Shown here piece by piece: positions 38,387-47,643 of a stretch of 64,000 nt of DNA (position 1 is its first letter; every line of letters begins with the position of its first letter). A model generated the notes under the pieces. That model made no database searches. It worked only from the letters and a program-made list of their open reading frames with translations, and was not told the origin of the DNA. Position numbers and translations under genes: made by a program. The DNA is from Tritrichomonas musculus (taxonomy: Eukaryota > Parabasalia > Tritrichomonadida > Tritrichomonadidae): positions 3,472,001 to 3,536,000 of the forward strand of contig JAPFFF010000014.1 in NCBI GenBank assembly GCA_039105265.1. Direction: 5' to 3'.

Positions 38387-39313
38387 TTATTGAGGAGGTT
38401 CAGAATATGTTTGTGGAGGATAATTTCGGACTTGTGGTGGATACCCGCCTTCTGGCATTCCAACTGCAGTTAATCTGTCTGGTGCTGCAATTTGGGGTAG
38501 AAGTTTGGCTGCTTCTGGCCATTGAGTTCCCTTTGGGCAGAGAAGAATATAAAGTTTTATTTTTCCGCCATTTTTCACCTTCTTTGAAGGAGTGAATTCA
38601 AACCAATTTTCAACTGGTTTTCCAACTTGGAATTGAGCCAGTGGGATCTCTAAAGAGGAAATAGCGTCATCAAGTGAAATATCCTTATCCCACAATCTAA
38701 GTAACAATTTATCTTGAGTTGGATTAGTTGTCCAAAATAAGAAACACTCATTCCACACTGGATCGTGTGTGTTATCCTGAACTGCTGTAGAGCTCCATTG
38801 ATCTTGGTCTGTTGAAATAGTTATTCTAATGTAAGGATCACTCTTTGTTGATGTATCCATTTTTGGAATATCGGTTCCTTCAATAATTTTTACAAAACAG
38901 TCAATAAATAATAAGTTTAATGGCTGCCACCCTAGTTGTCCTTGGTATACAACATGTGTGATTAAATGAATTTGTGGATTTTGCTTTTTCCTTGTTGCAA
39001 CCATTGTCCACCAGCGATCTTCAATTAAGCCAGGGTTTAAATCATGAACTCTGAAGTGCAATACGCCAAGCTGTTCGTCTGCAGTAACTGCATCGTGATC
39101 AAAAAGACCAACAATTACTACATCGCTAACATGGTCAATTCTTAATGTAAATTCATCTTTAAATACTGGATTTAGCGTGCTTTTTATAACATCAGTTCTT
39201 AATAATGAGTTATTTGTTCGATCAGTACTAAGAGTAACATAACAATCAGATTTTCCATTTATATCGCCAGCTGGAACATTGCGGGCCTCGAGAACTTTAA
39301 CATGAAGCTCCAT
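38387..39313 (-). CDS. Double C2-domain protein with Pro/Gln tail
   Basis: 308 residues from the ATG at 39313. The frame extends 19 codons upstream, but only to a TTG, and the C2 fold starts right at MELHVKVLEA. C2A (about 1-115) has Ca-ligand candidates D17, D23, D72, D74 and D80. C2B (about 135-250) has D153, D159, D209 and D211. Both keep the acidic loops needed to bind Ca and acidic phospholipid. The C-terminus (288-308) has PPQ repeats (GGYPPQ, NYPPQ, SEPPQ), a pattern seen in small C2 proteins of amoebae and trichomonads. Probable role: Ca-dependent membrane recruitment in secretion, endocytosis or adhesion. No membrane helix is present. Confidence 0.9.
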   Translation of the reverse strand: MELHVKVLEARNVPAGDINGKSDCYVTLSTDRTNNSLLRTDVIKSTLNPVFKDEFTLRIDHVSDVVIVGLFDHDAVTADEQLGVLHFRVHDLNPGLIEDRWWTMVATRKKQNPQIHLITHVVYQGQLGWQPLNLLFIDCFVKIIEGTDIPKMDTSTKSDPYIRITISTDQDQWSSTAVQDNTHDPVWNECFLFWTTNPTQDKLLLRLWDKDISLDDAISSLEIPLAQFQVGKPVENWFEFTPSKKVKNGGKIKLYILLCPKGTQWPEAAKLLPQIAAPDRLTAVGMPEGGYPPQVRNYPPQTYSEPPQ

Positions 39314-39532
39314 TTTCGGAAAAAGTTTGTAGATAAAAAAATGATTGTTTTTTTTAATTGAATTTTTCAACGATTAAATTGAAAATGTATTTTGAAATAA
39401 TTTCAATTACCATTATTTCTACTATTTAGTTTTTAAATAAATTTCAAATTTCTATAAAATAATGAATGCAAAAATGGAATTGCAGCCGTAGTTATGGTCA
39501 AAGAACTATTATTATAAATAATAATTTAATAT

Positions 39533-40510
39533 TCATTTTTTCTGTGGGCGAACAGAAACAAATAAATCTTTTGGTAGTCCTTCAAAATCTTGAGGCGAGT
39601 CTTGGCCTCCATATTGTGTTGGAGTGCCTTGGATAACATATTGTGCTGGTATACCTTGGGTAGTATATTGCGCTGGTATACCTTGAGCTGCATATTGTGC
39701 CGGTATACCTTGAGTTGCATATTGCGCTGGTATACCTTGAGTTGCATATTGTGCTTGCATGCCTTGAGTTGCATATTGTGCTTGCATGCCTTGAGTTGCA
39801 TATTGTGCTTGCATTCCTTGAGTTGCATATTGTGCTTGCATGTCTTGAGTTGCATATTGTGCTTGCATTCCTTGAGTTGCATACTGTGCTTGCATGCCTT
39901 GAGGAACATATTGTTGTGGAAGATTTTGTGAACTATATTGTGATGATGAGCCTGATGGAGTAGTAAGGGGTAATCCAAGCTGGAACAAACAACTATATTT
40001 TGCTAGAGATTGCATGATGTATGGGTTATCTACGAAATTACACTGTTGCTTAATATGTGGATAATATTTTAGAACATCCTGCTCATTGATTCCCTCACTG
40101 GAAAGATAAACACGAGCTTCATGTGATGGTGAAACATCATTTAAATTATGATATCTTAAAACTGGTTTTAAAACATTATAAAGATCTCTTTGATTATTTA
40201 TTCTAGAAAATGAATAGCTTCTTTCAAGTGCGCTTTTAACATCATTTGGTAAATCTTTTTTGACAAATAATAAATTGCTATTTTGTTTTAAGAGTTGTAG
40301 ATCAGAAAGTAATTCGCTAGCGCCTTGTATATAAACGTTGCCACCTACAACAAATTCAAATTGTTGTAAAAAATTTGGTCCATTTGCTAAATATAATCTT
40401 TGTAATGAATTCATGGCAACCTTAATAGAATCATTTTTCCTTCTGATCTGTTCTCTACATCTAGAAATTTCTATGTTAATACTGTTTTGAAATTTGTTCA
40501 CGTTGTTCAT
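39533..40510 (-). CDS. Protein with helical N-terminus and 9-residue Gln/Ala/Tyr tandem repeats
   Basis: 325 residues. Residues 1-190 look folded and mostly helical (CREQIRRKNDSIKVAMNSLQ, LYNVLKPVLRYHNLNDVSP); I do not recognise the domain. Residues about 200-302 are some eleven copies of a 9-residue unit, QYATQGMQA near its N-terminal side and QYATQGIPA towards the C-terminal side. A 23-residue tail ends in RPQKK. The repeat lacks charge and resembles disordered, prion-like Q/Y repeats that bind other proteins or phase-separate. It lies 219 bp upstream of the C2 gene on the same strand. Function unknown. Confidence 0.85.
   Translation of the reverse strand: MNNVNKFQNSINIEISRCREQIRRKNDSIKVAMNSLQRLYLANGPNFLQQFEFVVGGNVYIQGASELLSDLQLLKQNSNLLFVKKDLPNDVKSALERSYSFSRINNQRDLYNVLKPVLRYHNLNDVSPSHEARVYLSSEGINEQDVLKYYPHIKQQCNFVDNPYIMQSLAKYSCLFQLGLPLTTPSGSSSQYSSQNLPQQYVPQGMQAQYATQGMQAQYATQDMQAQYATQGMQAQYATQGMQAQYATQGMQAQYATQGIPAQYATQGIPAQYAAQGIPAQYTTQGIPAQYVIQGTPTQYGGQDSPQDFEGLPKDLFVSVRPQKK
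39605..39913 (-). repeat. 27-bp tandem repeat, about 11.5 copies
   Basis: An in-frame minisatellite encoding QYATQG(M/I)(Q/P)A. Two subtypes, MQA and IPA, are clustered in blocks, which suggests stepwise local expansion. Copy number is likely to vary between strains. Confidence 0.9.
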
Positions 40511-40913
40511 GTTAATTCAAAGAGGCAAATTTTAGCCAAGACTACTAACGTTTTTATCTGAATATTTTGATTGGAAAAAACCAAAAATAATTTGTCAATA
40601 AAATTGATTTCTTCTGATATGTCAGACATATTATGTCTGCAATATAAAGACTTTTTATATGCTGTATTTAATGATCTGAAAACTATATACCAAAACTTTA
40701 TTATAAATCATTTTTAATCAAGTGAAATTGTTGTGGGTTTCATAACTGCGAAAGGGTTAACATGGTTTTTTAAATCATGAAATATATTTTCCTTTATTGA
40801 TATTAGGAGATAAATAATTATAAGCCAAAATTTAAAATTGATTTCGGAAATGATTAAGATAAATTACTTTTTTACTATTAATAATAATCTAAAAACTAAA
40901 TAACATATAAATC
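40511..40913. other. Intergenic region, ~400 bp
   Basis: AT-rich spacer between minus-strand genes. It contains the promoter of the repeat protein gene. No other feature is seen. Confidence 0.5.
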
Positions 40914-42233
40914 TTATATTTTGGCATTAGCTTCATCAAGAACAGTTGCTAATAGTGTTTGAGACGGTGCTTTATACTCTATTTGTGATAGTTGGAAGTT
41001 AGTTTGTGGGTAGCTTTCGTCAAATTCATTCTGTAAGAAATGTCTATTTTCAAACTCATCATTGCTCAAATGTTCAACATGTTCATTTTCATCTAAGTTA
41101 TCAGGGCCAATAGAAGATGAAGCATCATTTTCCGTGATTTCGTTCTCTGGTCCATCATCATCATTGTTTTCAATATTATAGAATTTGCAATTATTTCTCT
41201 TTCTAATACAGTAGGAAATGGCAGAGCACAAAATGAAAGCTACAAAGATACTTAGTATTGTAGCAATAATTGCTGTTGTTTGCTTCTTTTTATTTGAAGG
41301 ACTTTCTGTAGATGTTTGAGTTGAATTTTTGGTATTTATTTGTCCATTGATAAAGCTTGGCTTATTTGGTAAATAACCTTTGAAAAATGTAACCTCATCT
41401 ATTATATCTGAAATTGAAATATCGTTATTATTCAACAGTTGAGTAAAAATGGTCATGTTTACTCGTTGATCTTGAATAGCTTCTCTCTTAAATAAATTGG
41501 TCGTTTTTGATAATGTAGGTGATTCTTGAGAAAAGTAGATATGCTCAAAAGTTAAAATAGATCTTTCAGTAAATTCAACTGGAGATGATTGTGAATTTGT
41601 GATTTGTCCATTAATTTTTATAAAATCATCAACGTTATTGAATTTGAACGAAACAAAATAAGGGAAAAAATCCACATCATGATAATAGCATGTATACATA
41701 TTTTCTTTGGTCAATGATAATGTTGAAATAAGATCAGTCTTTTCATTTTGTTTATTAATTTGGAAATCATCATATCTGGTTTGAAGATAAAATTTTTGAC
41801 AAACTTCAGGAAATATTATTTTAACGGCAGAAAAGTGAGAGTTCTTGTTCTTTGCTTGAATTGAAATTTGTCCCACGGAGTCGCCAAAAAAGAATCCAAT
41901 TGTTTCTTTCATAATTGATTTTTCAGAAATGTGAATATCTTTGCTATCCAATGATTCTGAATTGGCTATGGAAGTAATATTAACCAATATATCGTTTACT
42001 GTTTTAAATAAAATTAATCCCTGAGGGGAATCAAAATTAATTATTAAAGGAGTTCCAATGAGCAATTCCTTTTCAATATTTAATATTTCGACATTTAATG
42101 AAGATTTTTTAATTTGATTAACAATAATATCAGATGAGTTCTTAAATAGCAAGATATTTTGTGATTGTTCATTTGTTGACAAAGATTCTTGGGTGAAAAC
42201 TCCTAAAAACAATAAAAGTAAAGCGAAAGTCAT
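40914..42233 (-). CDS. Single-pass type I membrane protein, unknown function
   Basis: 439 residues from the ATG at 42233. The frame extends ten codons further, but only to a TTG, and starting at MTFALLLLFLGVFTQES gives a standard signal peptide cut near residue 16-19. The ectodomain (about 20-315) is beta-rich, with three Cys and several NxS/T sites, and matches no family I know. A Lys-rich border (KKKQTT) precedes a transmembrane helix at about 320-343. The ~96-residue cytoplasmic tail starts RKRNNCKFYNIENNDDD and is acidic; sequences such as YPQTNF and YKAPSQTLL could be sorting signals. Probably a surface or endomembrane receptor-like protein. Confidence 0.82.
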   Translation of the reverse strand: MTFALLLLFLGVFTQESLSTNEQSQNILLFKNSSDIIVNQIKKSSLNVEILNIEKELLIGTPLIINFDSPQGLILFKTVNDILVNITSIANSESLDSKDIHISEKSIMKETIGFFFGDSVGQISIQAKNKNSHFSAVKIIFPEVCQKFYLQTRYDDFQINKQNEKTDLISTLSLTKENMYTCYYHDVDFFPYFVSFKFNNVDDFIKINGQITNSQSSPVEFTERSILTFEHIYFSQESPTLSKTTNLFKREAIQDQRVNMTIFTQLLNNNDISISDIIDEVTFFKGYLPNKPSFINGQINTKNSTQTSTESPSNKKKQTTAIIATILSIFVAFILCSAISYCIRKRNNCKFYNIENNDDDGPENEITENDASSSIGPDNLDENEHVEHLSNDEFENRHFLQNEFDESYPQTNFQLSQIEYKAPSQTLLATVLDEANAKI

Positions 42234-43030
42234 AAAATATTTGGTATTGAAAATTTTTACCAACTTATTTTTTCAATATATCTCAATTGAAAAAAACGAT
42301 AATTTTAAATGATATAAATAAATTATCGTAATGGAATAAATTTGAAATTTTGTGCAAGTACTAATAAAATAACCTTTATTGAAAAAATTGATAAATTTTT
42401 TTCTGTGAAGTTCAAAAAACAAAATCTTACTTCAGAAAAAGTTCGAGAGTAATAATTCAATTAATATAGCTTTTTCAATTCTTTTACAATTTGTGAGAGG
42501 TAAAAAAATTATAAATTGAATGGGTATATTCAAAAGTTATTCATAGTATGGGTGTACGGTTCTATAATCGAAAAGTGCCAAAAATATTTAAAAACCAGTA
42601 AAAATCAAAGAAAACCTAATATTTAAATAGAATACATCATGCATAATAGCATATTAAAATATTGGAAGAATATTCTAATTTGATTCTGAGATTTAAGAAT
42701 AAATTGAGAAAATCTTTTTTCATTCAAAAAAAAAATTTCATATGGCATGTCTTTAAATTTTAAATTTTACTTCCAAATTTCATTAAAGAATTTGATTTTA
42801 TATTATATAAAATTAACTGTTTCATAATTTTTTTAGAAATTACCAGATTATAATATTTAGCTCTCAATTTTTTGACACTTTACGTCCGATCATCTGATCC
42901 AATCGCACTGAGATCATCGCAGTACTGTTTATAAAGAAAGAAAAAAAAAAAAATCTATCATTTTTTTCTTTAATAAAATGACAATAAAGTCGATTAAAAT
43001 TAAAGAAATAAGCATGAATAAAACATCTTT
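42234..43030. other. Intergenic region, ~800 bp
   Basis: AT-rich spacer. A small imperfect hairpin (TTTTTCTGTGAAGT / ACTTCAGAAAAA) lies at about 42399-42439. Near 42900 a less AT-rich patch occurs (GATCATCTGATCC, GATCATCGCAG). No gene is seen. Confidence 0.5.
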
Positions 43031-45364
43031 TTAAATCATCACACCTGAAGAACCTAAAATGACAAATTTTTTAATTTCTTCATTATTGGTGTTATTTGTT
43101 GTATTTTCTTGATCAACTGTAATGTTATCAAGAAAAGATGATAAGCCAAATGCAAATTCATAAGGTCTGGACTCTGCTTTACTCTTATTTAACTTTACCT
43201 GTTCATTTTTAACGGATTCGACAACAAAAGAAGTTCTTGCAATTGCTCTCTGATAATATTTGCCGTTTTTTTGTAGATCTTCTTTAACTCCTTTAACAAT
43301 ATCTTCAAATTCGATGTTTGTAAACTCATTTCCAGGCCTTCTAAATAAGTAAATAACAGTTCCGTAGTTGCCATCACCAGTCAAGAATAATTCACGTATT
43401 CTATCTAAATTTGCATTCATTCCATTTTGAAGAAGTTCAAGTCGCACCATTTCTATAAAGATGTCGATATATTGAGGAGTAAATAAAAATGCAGTATTTA
43501 AGAAAAATTGAGCAGATTTGAGTGAAAAATAGGCTGATAAAGGATTTAATGCGATTCTAGCAGCTTCTGTCCAAACTTCACCACTTTTTGGAGCGTTTTT
43601 AACTGCCTCTCGTAGTACATTAAGTTGTTTCGAAATATTAGAATTTTTATCATGGTTAAGTTGATTGAATTCCAATTGAACTCTTAAAGCCCAAAGACGT
43701 CCGTTATTTTGATGTAAAATAATTCCTTTTTTAACGACCTCAAGAGCTTCATTGTAATGTTTCAATCGAATTAAAAACATTCCATAGTCAAGGAATATCC
43801 TCCAATCTACATTTGTTACAGGATTGTCAACAAGTTCATTATATATTTTCTTTGCTTTTTCCAAATCGTTCTGAGCTTCACAAAATTTCGCGTGGCTTAA
43901 TTGAAGCGAAGAATAAAATTTCTTTGGGGTTTTGGATACAATGTTTTGAAATAAAAGTGAAATTAATGAATATTTCTCGGTTTTGTTTGATGGTAAAATT
44001 GAATCTTGATTATACAGAAGTTCAATTAAAGCAGCATTATGTAAAATACGCCACCTTTGTTCATTTAATGCTTTTGCTGCGCATTCAGCAATGATTGACC
44101 TGCTTCTTTTGATCTGGCCAAGCTTGGCGCAAGAAAAAGCAGCAGTTTGTTCAAGTCTAGATGTCGTCGAAGGAGATAAATTATCCTTTGCTCTTCGTAG
44201 GACTTTCATTGTATTATCAACAGTTGTTTGAAAGATAATAAGTATGTTCCAATTATTTGGCATTGAATTAAATCGCTGAACGCATTTTTCAGCGTACTGT
44301 AATGACAATTTTATGTACCCACGTCGTTTAAGTGTTTCAATTAATTCAATAAAGAATCCTGGTTTAAGATTTACCTTTTTTTCTATTGTTTTCAATAAGT
44401 TAAGAGCTAAAGAAACATCAGAACCATGCTTGACTTCAAATAAAACTCCTTCAGCTAGAGCTCCAGCTGTTTGTGAACTAATTCCATGATAATTCGAAAA
44501 GACCAATGATAGAGCTTTTCTAGCTTCACTGAATTTTTGACGCCTTTCAAATTGCTTTAATAATTTCCCCATTAATTGATCAGATATTGGGCCATTTGCT
44601 TTCTGAATTCCTAAAATTAGAATGTTTTCAGCCTCATCTCCTTCGCCAATCTCATCAAGAAGCTTTGCATGTTCTAAATAATGCTGATAATTTGTGGGAT
44701 CAACTTCTTCTGCCTTCTTGAATAAGTGAATTGCTTCGTTATTGAAAAACCTTTTTTTATTTGATTCTGCTGCGGATCTATATATTCTTCCTTGTTCTTT
44801 ACTATCACTCTCTTTTTGTATTTTATTTTTTAGTATTTTATATGCTTGATTATGGTCATTTTGGTCTAGCATTTCATTATAGCCCTCTATTTCAACAAAT
44901 GAATAAGGTGGATTTGATGAAGATGTTGGTGTAGGTTTTTGATTTGAATTTGAATCTTTTTGAAATTTTTTGTTAATTATTTTGTCTTTAGATGGTTTAT
45001 CATCTTCAAAAAGATTAGCGAAATACGATGGCAAATAATGATCAGCGTTTTGGGAAGATAAATCTAAAGGTGGTATAATAGGCTTTTTTTTTTCGATGTT
45101 CAAAGATGAAGTTCTTTTATGTCCAATTTTGATTTCTTTTTCCTCTTTAACCTCTTTTTTTTCATCATAATTGCAGCGATCCTCAAAACCAAAAGCGCTA
45201 AAACTATCGCCAGTATCAAAATATTGTTCATCGTCAGAATCATTTTGAATTATTGATTTTTTATTTCTTAATAAAGGAAGCATTCTTGATTCTGGAATCT
45301 TGAAACTGTCACTAGATGAAAGATGTTCATCGCTTATCATATCATGCCAAAGTCTAGTATCCAT
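43031..45364 (-). CDS. TPR/HAT-repeat protein
   Basis: 777 residues from an ATG at 45364. Residues 1-160 are charged and probably disordered, with the motif RLWHDMI at the start. From about 165 to 720, helix-turn-helix TPR-like repeats dominate: YKILKNKIQKE, AIHLFKKAEEVDPTNYQHYLEHAKLLDE, EEAENILILGIQ-type units, EKAKKIYNELV, EALEVVKKGIILHQNNGRLWALRVQLE and GEVWTEAARIALNP. Such solenoids assemble protein complexes. The HAT-like character (long repeats with conserved Trp and aromatic residues) recalls the splicing factor Prp6 and other RNA-processing factors, but the Prp6 N-terminal region is not evident, so I leave the partner open. Confidence 0.82.
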   Translation of the reverse strand: MDTRLWHDMISDEHLSSSDSFKIPESRMLPLLRNKKSIIQNDSDDEQYFDTGDSFSAFGFEDRCNYDEKKEVKEEKEIKIGHKRTSSLNIEKKKPIIPPLDLSSQNADHYLPSYFANLFEDDKPSKDKIINKKFQKDSNSNQKPTPTSSSNPPYSFVEIEGYNEMLDQNDHNQAYKILKNKIQKESDSKEQGRIYRSAAESNKKRFFNNEAIHLFKKAEEVDPTNYQHYLEHAKLLDEIGEGDEAENILILGIQKANGPISDQLMGKLLKQFERRQKFSEARKALSLVFSNYHGISSQTAGALAEGVLFEVKHGSDVSLALNLLKTIEKKVNLKPGFFIELIETLKRRGYIKLSLQYAEKCVQRFNSMPNNWNILIIFQTTVDNTMKVLRRAKDNLSPSTTSRLEQTAAFSCAKLGQIKRSRSIIAECAAKALNEQRWRILHNAALIELLYNQDSILPSNKTEKYSLISLLFQNIVSKTPKKFYSSLQLSHAKFCEAQNDLEKAKKIYNELVDNPVTNVDWRIFLDYGMFLIRLKHYNEALEVVKKGIILHQNNGRLWALRVQLEFNQLNHDKNSNISKQLNVLREAVKNAPKSGEVWTEAARIALNPLSAYFSLKSAQFFLNTAFLFTPQYIDIFIEMVRLELLQNGMNANLDRIRELFLTGDGNYGTVIYLFRRPGNEFTNIEFEDIVKGVKEDLQKNGKYYQRAIARTSFVVESVKNEQVKLNKSKAESRPYEFAFGLSSFLDNITVDQENTTNNTNNEEIKKFVILGSSGVMI

Positions 45365-46057
45365 TTGATGCAGAGTTTAAAATACAAGGAATTTTAAAAA
45401 CTAAAAATCAAATTTTGGTATAGAAATGAAAATCAAGAACTTTTTCAAATAAATTAAAGCTTTTTTTCAAAACTTTTATTATCAACTATTTTGAAATATT
45501 TAAGACCAAAGTTTTTTTATAATCAATTTTTTCGGAAAAGACCTAATCCTATCTATCTCAGATGTAATTGGATACTTTGTCTATAGCCTAATATTATTTT
45601 TTAAATAAGTTGAACTTCAAAAACTATGATGAAGTTTTCGTAATCTTTATTCATTTCAATTTTATATAACATGTTGGTTAACGATTTTTTTTATATCACT
45701 TTTTGTTCTTTGGATAATTAATATTGATGAGTTTGAAATTAAATATTGCATTTTGGATTTTAATTGTTTTCTACTATTAAACTTATTATTTGCTTATCTA
45801 ATTATCTCAAAAAAATCGAAAAGTGATGTTTTATTTTTATTCAAATGTACACATAAATATTATACAAAAAGCTATAAATAAAAACAATAATTGAATTATC
45901 CTTTCAAAATTCTGAAATAATTTTCACATATTCAATTTCAATTAAAATTTTGTGATAATTCGTATGACTCATACTGTATGAGTCATAATACATTTCACAT
46001 TAATAAACAAATTCTTTTTAATCTAATGCCGAATGAAGAGATAAAAAATTAAATCAT
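45365..46057. other. Intergenic region, ~690 bp, divergent promoters
   Basis: Lies between the start of the TPR gene (minus) and a possible short plus-strand gene. Holds the palindromic site at 45964-45986. Otherwise it is AT-rich without visible features. Confidence 0.5.
45964..45986. promoter_or_regulatory. 23-bp perfect palindrome with two TGACTCA-type sites
   Basis: ATGACTCATAC, a central T, then GTATGAGTCAT. Each arm holds TGACTCA/TGAGTCA, the classical bZIP (AP-1/Gcn4-like) binding core. It lies 71 bp before the ATG at 46058. In an AT-rich spacer this is an unusually exact and GC-containing symmetry, so a transcription-factor site is plausible. Whether this organism uses it is not known. 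Confidence 0.5.
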
Positions 46058-46339
46058 ATGACTTCAAAAAAAAATGAAGATAGTGAAGACAAAAAAAACT
46101 CTAAATATATTGTTATTCACAAAAAAAAAATTTTAATTTATGTGGCTAATTCATTTCAACGATTATTTCAAGATTATCCATGTGAAGATTTAAAAGGAAT
46201 GCCTGAATTTATATCGGTTTTATTTACCTGGTATTTCTCGAGGGCAATATACAAATCTCAGAATCTGAATTTCAAGATGTTTTTGAAGGCATTGAAATGT
46301 GTCTACAAGATTTTGCAAATAAAAAAATTGAATAATTGA
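46058..46339 (+). CDS. Possible short gene with a reading-frame disruption
   Basis: ATG at 46058 opens a 93-codon frame. Up to about residue 61 (KGMPEFISVLFTWYFS) it reads like a real small helical protein with a charged start. After that, the frame one base back (-1) from about 46240 to the TAA at 46333-46335 reads EGNIQISESEFQDVFEGIEM then CLQDFANKKIE, which is more protein-like than the frame it follows (RAIYKSQNLNFKMF). Either a single base is missing, programmed slippage occurs, or the gene is decaying. Family unknown. The palindromic site 71 bp upstream would fit a promoter. It could also be spurious. Confidence 0.35.
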   Translation: MTSKKNEDSEDKKNSKYIVIHKKKILIYVANSFQRLFQDYPCEDLKGMPEFISVLFTWYFSRAIYKSQNLNFKMFLKALKCVYKILQIKKLNN

Positions 46340-46517
46340 ACATGCATTTATGAAATAATATTAATCAAGCCAAAAATGGGGTAAAATTTGTATTAATAGC
46401 ATAAAAATAAAATAAGAAAATTATAAATTAATTAAACATTCATATAGCGTTTTTAATATCAAAATCATGCATTTTTATGTTAAAATAAAAAATCAAAACT
46501 AAGATAAAACATTATTT

Positions 46518-47081
46518 TTAGCGTCCTCTTCCACGGTTACCAAAGCCGCCACGGCCTCCGCCGCCTCCACGGCCACCGCGACCGCCGCCTCCACGACCGC
46601 CACGGCCACCGCCTCCGCGACCTCCACGGCCACCACCTCCGCGACCTCCACGGCCACCGCCTCCACGTTTAGGTTGATCATCGGTATAAAATGAAGGTGG
46701 ATGAAGTCGATTTTCTGGTGCGTATACTTTTGATCCTTCTTTCAAATTTTGAGGAATACTTGATTTATCATCTAATGGTCCCATTTCGAAGTAAACTTTG
46801 TCCATTGGACCAAAAACATCTTTTATTTTTCCTATCTTGTTTTTTTTATCATCGTATAAAAATGTTTGTGTAAGTGGAACAACGCCATCTGATGTAGATA
46901 GTTTAAATATTGCGGATTCGCCACATCTAGAATCGAAAGTTCCACATTCTACAGTCTGTACATTTGAATCATCTTCGAAACGACGGCCGCCACCGCCTTG
47001 GCGACCACGATTGGCTCCTCCGCCACCTCGATTATTAAAGCTTCCTCTTCCGCGATTGTTAAAACCTCCTCGTCCGCTCAT
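46518..47081 (-). CDS. GAR1: GAR1, H/ACA small nucleolar ribonucleoprotein subunit
   Basis: 187 residues from the ATG at 47081. The frame extends 20 codons further, but only to a TTG, and MSGRGG is the usual type of GAR1 start. Residues 1-34 are an RGG/GGR-rich arm. The core (about 40-130) has the GAR1 beta-barrel pattern: GVVPLTQTFLYDDKKNKIGK, then VFGPMDKVYFEM and KVYAPENRLHPPSFY. Residues about 137-187 are a second RGG arm, (GGRGGRGG)n. GAR1 binds Cbf5/dyskerin in H/ACA RNPs, which guide pseudouridylation of rRNA and snRNA in the nucleolus. The GGC/CGT-rich arms make this a local GC peak. Confidence 0.95.
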   Translation of the reverse strand: MSGRGGFNNRGRGSFNNRGGGGANRGRQGGGGRRFEDDSNVQTVECGTFDSRCGESAIFKLSTSDGVVPLTQTFLYDDKKNKIGKIKDVFGPMDKVYFEMGPLDDKSSIPQNLKEGSKVYAPENRLHPPSFYTDDQPKRGGGGRGGRGGGGRGGRGGGGRGGRGGGGRGGRGGGGGRGGFGNRGRGR

Positions 47082-47643
47082 TTTATTCTTGCTTTTTCTT
47101 GATGACCATAGCCGCCGTTTTTGCGAACGATAAATACTCAATATTTTATCATTAAGGTCAAATAAAATGTTTTTGTAATTTGATATTTATTATCAAATTC
47201 TAAACAAAAGTTCATGATTAAAATCATATTACAATCGAAATTAAACATAATATTTTATAAAAAAAAAAAAAAAATAGAATAAATGATGATTTTATTAATT
47301 TTGTATACCTTTATGTTAATTTATTTGGTTATTATTCTCTATAGTCTAAGCTAAAAAAAGCCAGAAATTTAATAAATTTTCTTTTTTGAAATATTTAATC
47401 CAATTTAAATTATTATCAATTTAAATTGAATTTTAAGTTAACTTATTTTTTTATGTCAAATCAATTGTGGCATCCTTAAAGATGATTGCTAAAGTTTCAT
47501 TTCTACTTATTTTGTTTTTGAAGTATAAAAGTATTTAACATCAAATTTTTGAAGAAATTATTTAAATCGTTTTTCTGAAATTTGTTAACTTTTTAATAAT
47601 AATCATACAAAAAATTGAAATACGGTGAAATTAATTTTTCATC
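47082..47643. other. Intergenic region, 562 bp, divergent promoters
   Basis: Lies between the starts of GAR1 (minus) and the 47644 gene (plus). An A run is at about 47260-47274. A TTTTCATCATG context at the 47644 start resembles a trichomonad initiator just before the ATG. No gene is seen. Confidence 0.5.

Noticed and set aside
39526-39978. Repetitive MQLKACKHN-type reading frame, and plus-strand LSCILCLH-type frames
   Set aside because: They are alternative frames of the 27-bp minisatellite within the 39533-40510 gene; an uninterrupted 27-bp repeat opens several frames.
42540-42920. Weak inverted similarity between TCGAAAAGTGCCAAAAA and TTTTTGACACTTTACGTCCGA
   Set aside because: Only part of the bases pair, with gaps, and there is no target duplication; not enough for a MITE call.
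46231-46250. An intron explaining the frame change in the short gene at 46058
   Set aside because: No GTATGT-like 5' site with a trichomonad-type ACTAACACACAG 3' motif is present; a one-base shift is simpler.
47082-47141. 20-residue N-terminal extension of GAR1
   Set aside because: It would start at TTG; the first ATG at 47081 gives the usual MSGRGG start.
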